Assembly (NCBI GenBank): GCA_902496595.1
Contig: CABVBV010000124.1
Span: 1-6,371 of the forward strand
From: an uncultured Eubacteriales bacterium
GTDB lineage: Bacteria; Bacillota; Clostridia; Oscillospirales; Oscillospiraceae
DNA length: 6,371 bases
Reading direction: 5' to 3'
The notes under the pieces: model-generated
Databases searched by the model: none
What the model saw: the letters and a program-made list of their open reading frames with translations, nothing else
Told to the model about the DNA's origin: nothing
Shown here: one piece after another, positions 5,420-6,371 of the stretch
Numbering within the stretch: the first letter of the stretch is position 1
Layout of the letters: each line of letters opens with the position of its first letter
Made by a program: the position numbers and the translations under genes

Positions 5420-6371
5420 TTACTCGATGCCCTGCTCGCCGATGAGGTCCCAAACAGCCGTCTCGGTGTTGCAGTACTTGATGTAGGCCACATTGCGGGT
5501 GGCATCCTTCGCGCCGTCGGCGAAGGCGATGTTGCCGGTAATGCCGTCGTAATTCACGCTCGGCAGAGCCTCAAGGACAGCCGCGGGGTCGGTGCTGCCT
5601 GCGGCCTTGATGGCCTCGAGCGCCACGTAGTAGGCGTCATAGCCCATGACGGACACAGCCGCGACCATGTCGTTGCCGCCGTTGTTCTCAAGGTTCACGC
5701 TGTCGGAGTTTATCCACTCCTTGAACGCGGCGTCGAACTCGGCGTTGCCGCCCTCCTGATAGAAGGTGGTGACATAGATCTTGACGTTGTCCTTGCCCTG
5801 GGCGGCTTTCACGATGACGTTGGAGTCCCAGGTGTCGCCGGCGAGGATGGGCATACCCAGATCCTGAGTCGCCGCCTGGTCGATGATGAGGGCAGCAGCC
5901 TCAGTGGAGACGGGGGCCACGAAGATGTCGCAGCCGTTGGACTTGGCGTTCGTGACGTAGCTGCTGTAATCGGAGGTGCCCTCCTGGAAGACCTCCTGCA
6001 CGCAGTTCTCAGCGCCGAAGGCCTCGACGAAGTAGTTCACCAGGCCGACGGAGTAGTCGTCGCCCTGCTTGGCGAGGCAGTAGGCCTTGGTCGCGCCCAG
6101 CTCCTTGGCGTAGTTCGCCAGGACGGTGCCCTGGAAGGGGTCGATGAAGCAGATGCGGTAATATGTATCGCTGACCTGAGTGACCTGCGGGTTGGTGCAG
6201 GTGACGCCGATGGCGGGCACGCCCGCGTCGGAGAAGGTGGTGGCGGCCGCTATCGACACGCCGGAGCCGTAGGAGCCGAGCACGACGCTGCAGCCCTCGG
6301 CGATGAGGGTCTGGGCCGCGGAGACGGCCTTGTCGTTGCTGGACTGGTTATCGGCATAGACCAGCTCGACC
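5420..6371 (-). CDS. Branched-chain amino acid ABC transporter, substrate-binding protein (LivJ/LivK type), N-terminus outside window
   Basis: Extracytoplasmic receptor that captures the amino acid and delivers it to LivHM. The 316 C-terminal residues are visible; full-length relatives have about 370-400, so roughly 60-90 residues, including the export signal, lie beyond the window edge. The open frame continues to base 6370 (reading VELVYADNQSSNDKAVSAAQ), so the GTG at 6281-6283 is an internal Val, not the start. The fold fits the type I periplasmic-binding family: VLGSYGSGVSIAAATTFSDA (30-49) followed by GVPAIGV is the ligand-pocket edge of lobe 1, and YYRICFIDPFQGTVLANY is the usual crossover into lobe 2. 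Later come SYVTNAKSNGCDIFVAP and ALIIDQAATQDLGMPILAGDTW. The C-terminus ends VWDLIGEQGIE. Leu/Ile/Val specificity is inferred from the operon; related proteins bind other amino acids or amides. Ile codons are mostly ATC (15 of 18), unlike livF, which suggests high expression. LivJ and LivK cannot be told apart here, so no symbol is given. Confidence 0.93.
   Translation of the reverse strand, partial: VELVYADNQSSNDKAVSAAQTLIAEGCSVVLGSYGSGVSIAAATTFSDAGVPAIGVTCTNPQVTQVSDTYYRICFIDPFQGTVLANYAKELGATKAYCLAKQGDDYSVGLVNYFVEAFGAENCVQEVFQEGTSDYSSYVTNAKSNGCDIFVAPVSTEAAALIIDQAATQDLGMPILAGDTWDSNVIVKAAQGKDNVKIYVTTFYQEGGNAEFDAAFKEWINSDSVNLENNGGNDMVAAVSVMGYDAYYVALEAIKAAGSTDPAAVLEALPSVNYDGITGNIAFADGAKDATRNVAYIKYCNTETAVWDLIGEQGIE

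Noticed and set aside
6281..6283. GTG as the start of the binding-protein gene
   Set aside because: The frame stays open to the window edge and the upstream residues (VELVYADNQSSNDKAVS) fit the family, so this is an internal Val codon.
1601..6371. Urea transporter (urtABCDE) instead of the liv system
   Set aside because: The gene order and folds are shared, but no urease gene is adjacent and the binding protein looks more like the LivJ/LivK type than UrtA. It cannot be fully excluded without a search.

Overview
This is a GC-rich bacterial window (roughly 60% GC by eye) with two convergent transcription units. The plus strand carries the 3' two-fifths or so of rpoC, the RNA polymerase beta' subunit. 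The minus strand carries a nearly complete branched-chain amino acid ABC transporter operon in the classic order: substrate-binding protein, livH, livM, livG, livF. No mobile element, CRISPR array, tRNA, rRNA or phage gene is visible.

Organism: RpoC lacks the large trigger-loop insertion found in E. coli and related Proteobacteria. Its C-terminal core reads like that of Clostridia. The liv genes use many ATA (Ile) and AGG (Arg) codons despite the high GC. I lean towards a high-GC clostridial member of Bacillota, with an amino-acid-fermenting Synergistota as the alternative. This is inference from motif resemblance and is not secure.

Layout: rpoC (cut off by the window start) ends at 1485. 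The 115-base gap to 1600 holds two hairpins. One is a perfect 16-bp terminator with T-rich sequence on both sides, so it can serve both strands; the other serves mainly the liv operon. From 1601 to 5270, livF, livG, livM and livH lie tightly packed on the minus strand: livG/livF overlap by 8 bases, livM/livG by 4, and livH/livM are 13 bases apart. A 149-base gap (5271-5419) separates livH from the binding-protein gene and contains two hairpins without T-tracts and a 9-base tandem repeat. The binding-protein gene runs from its stop at 5420 out of the window; its N-terminus, signal sequence and the operon promoter are not visible.

How the genes work together: the binding protein captures leucine, isoleucine, valine or a similar amino acid outside the membrane. 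LivH and LivM form the membrane channel, and LivG and LivF hydrolyse ATP to drive import. The binding-protein gene uses almost no ATA, whereas livF uses it for about half its Ile codons. Together with the intercistronic hairpins this suggests the binding protein is made in excess over the membrane and ATPase parts. I see no undescribed system here; the findings are modest observations about regulation, gene order and protein variants.
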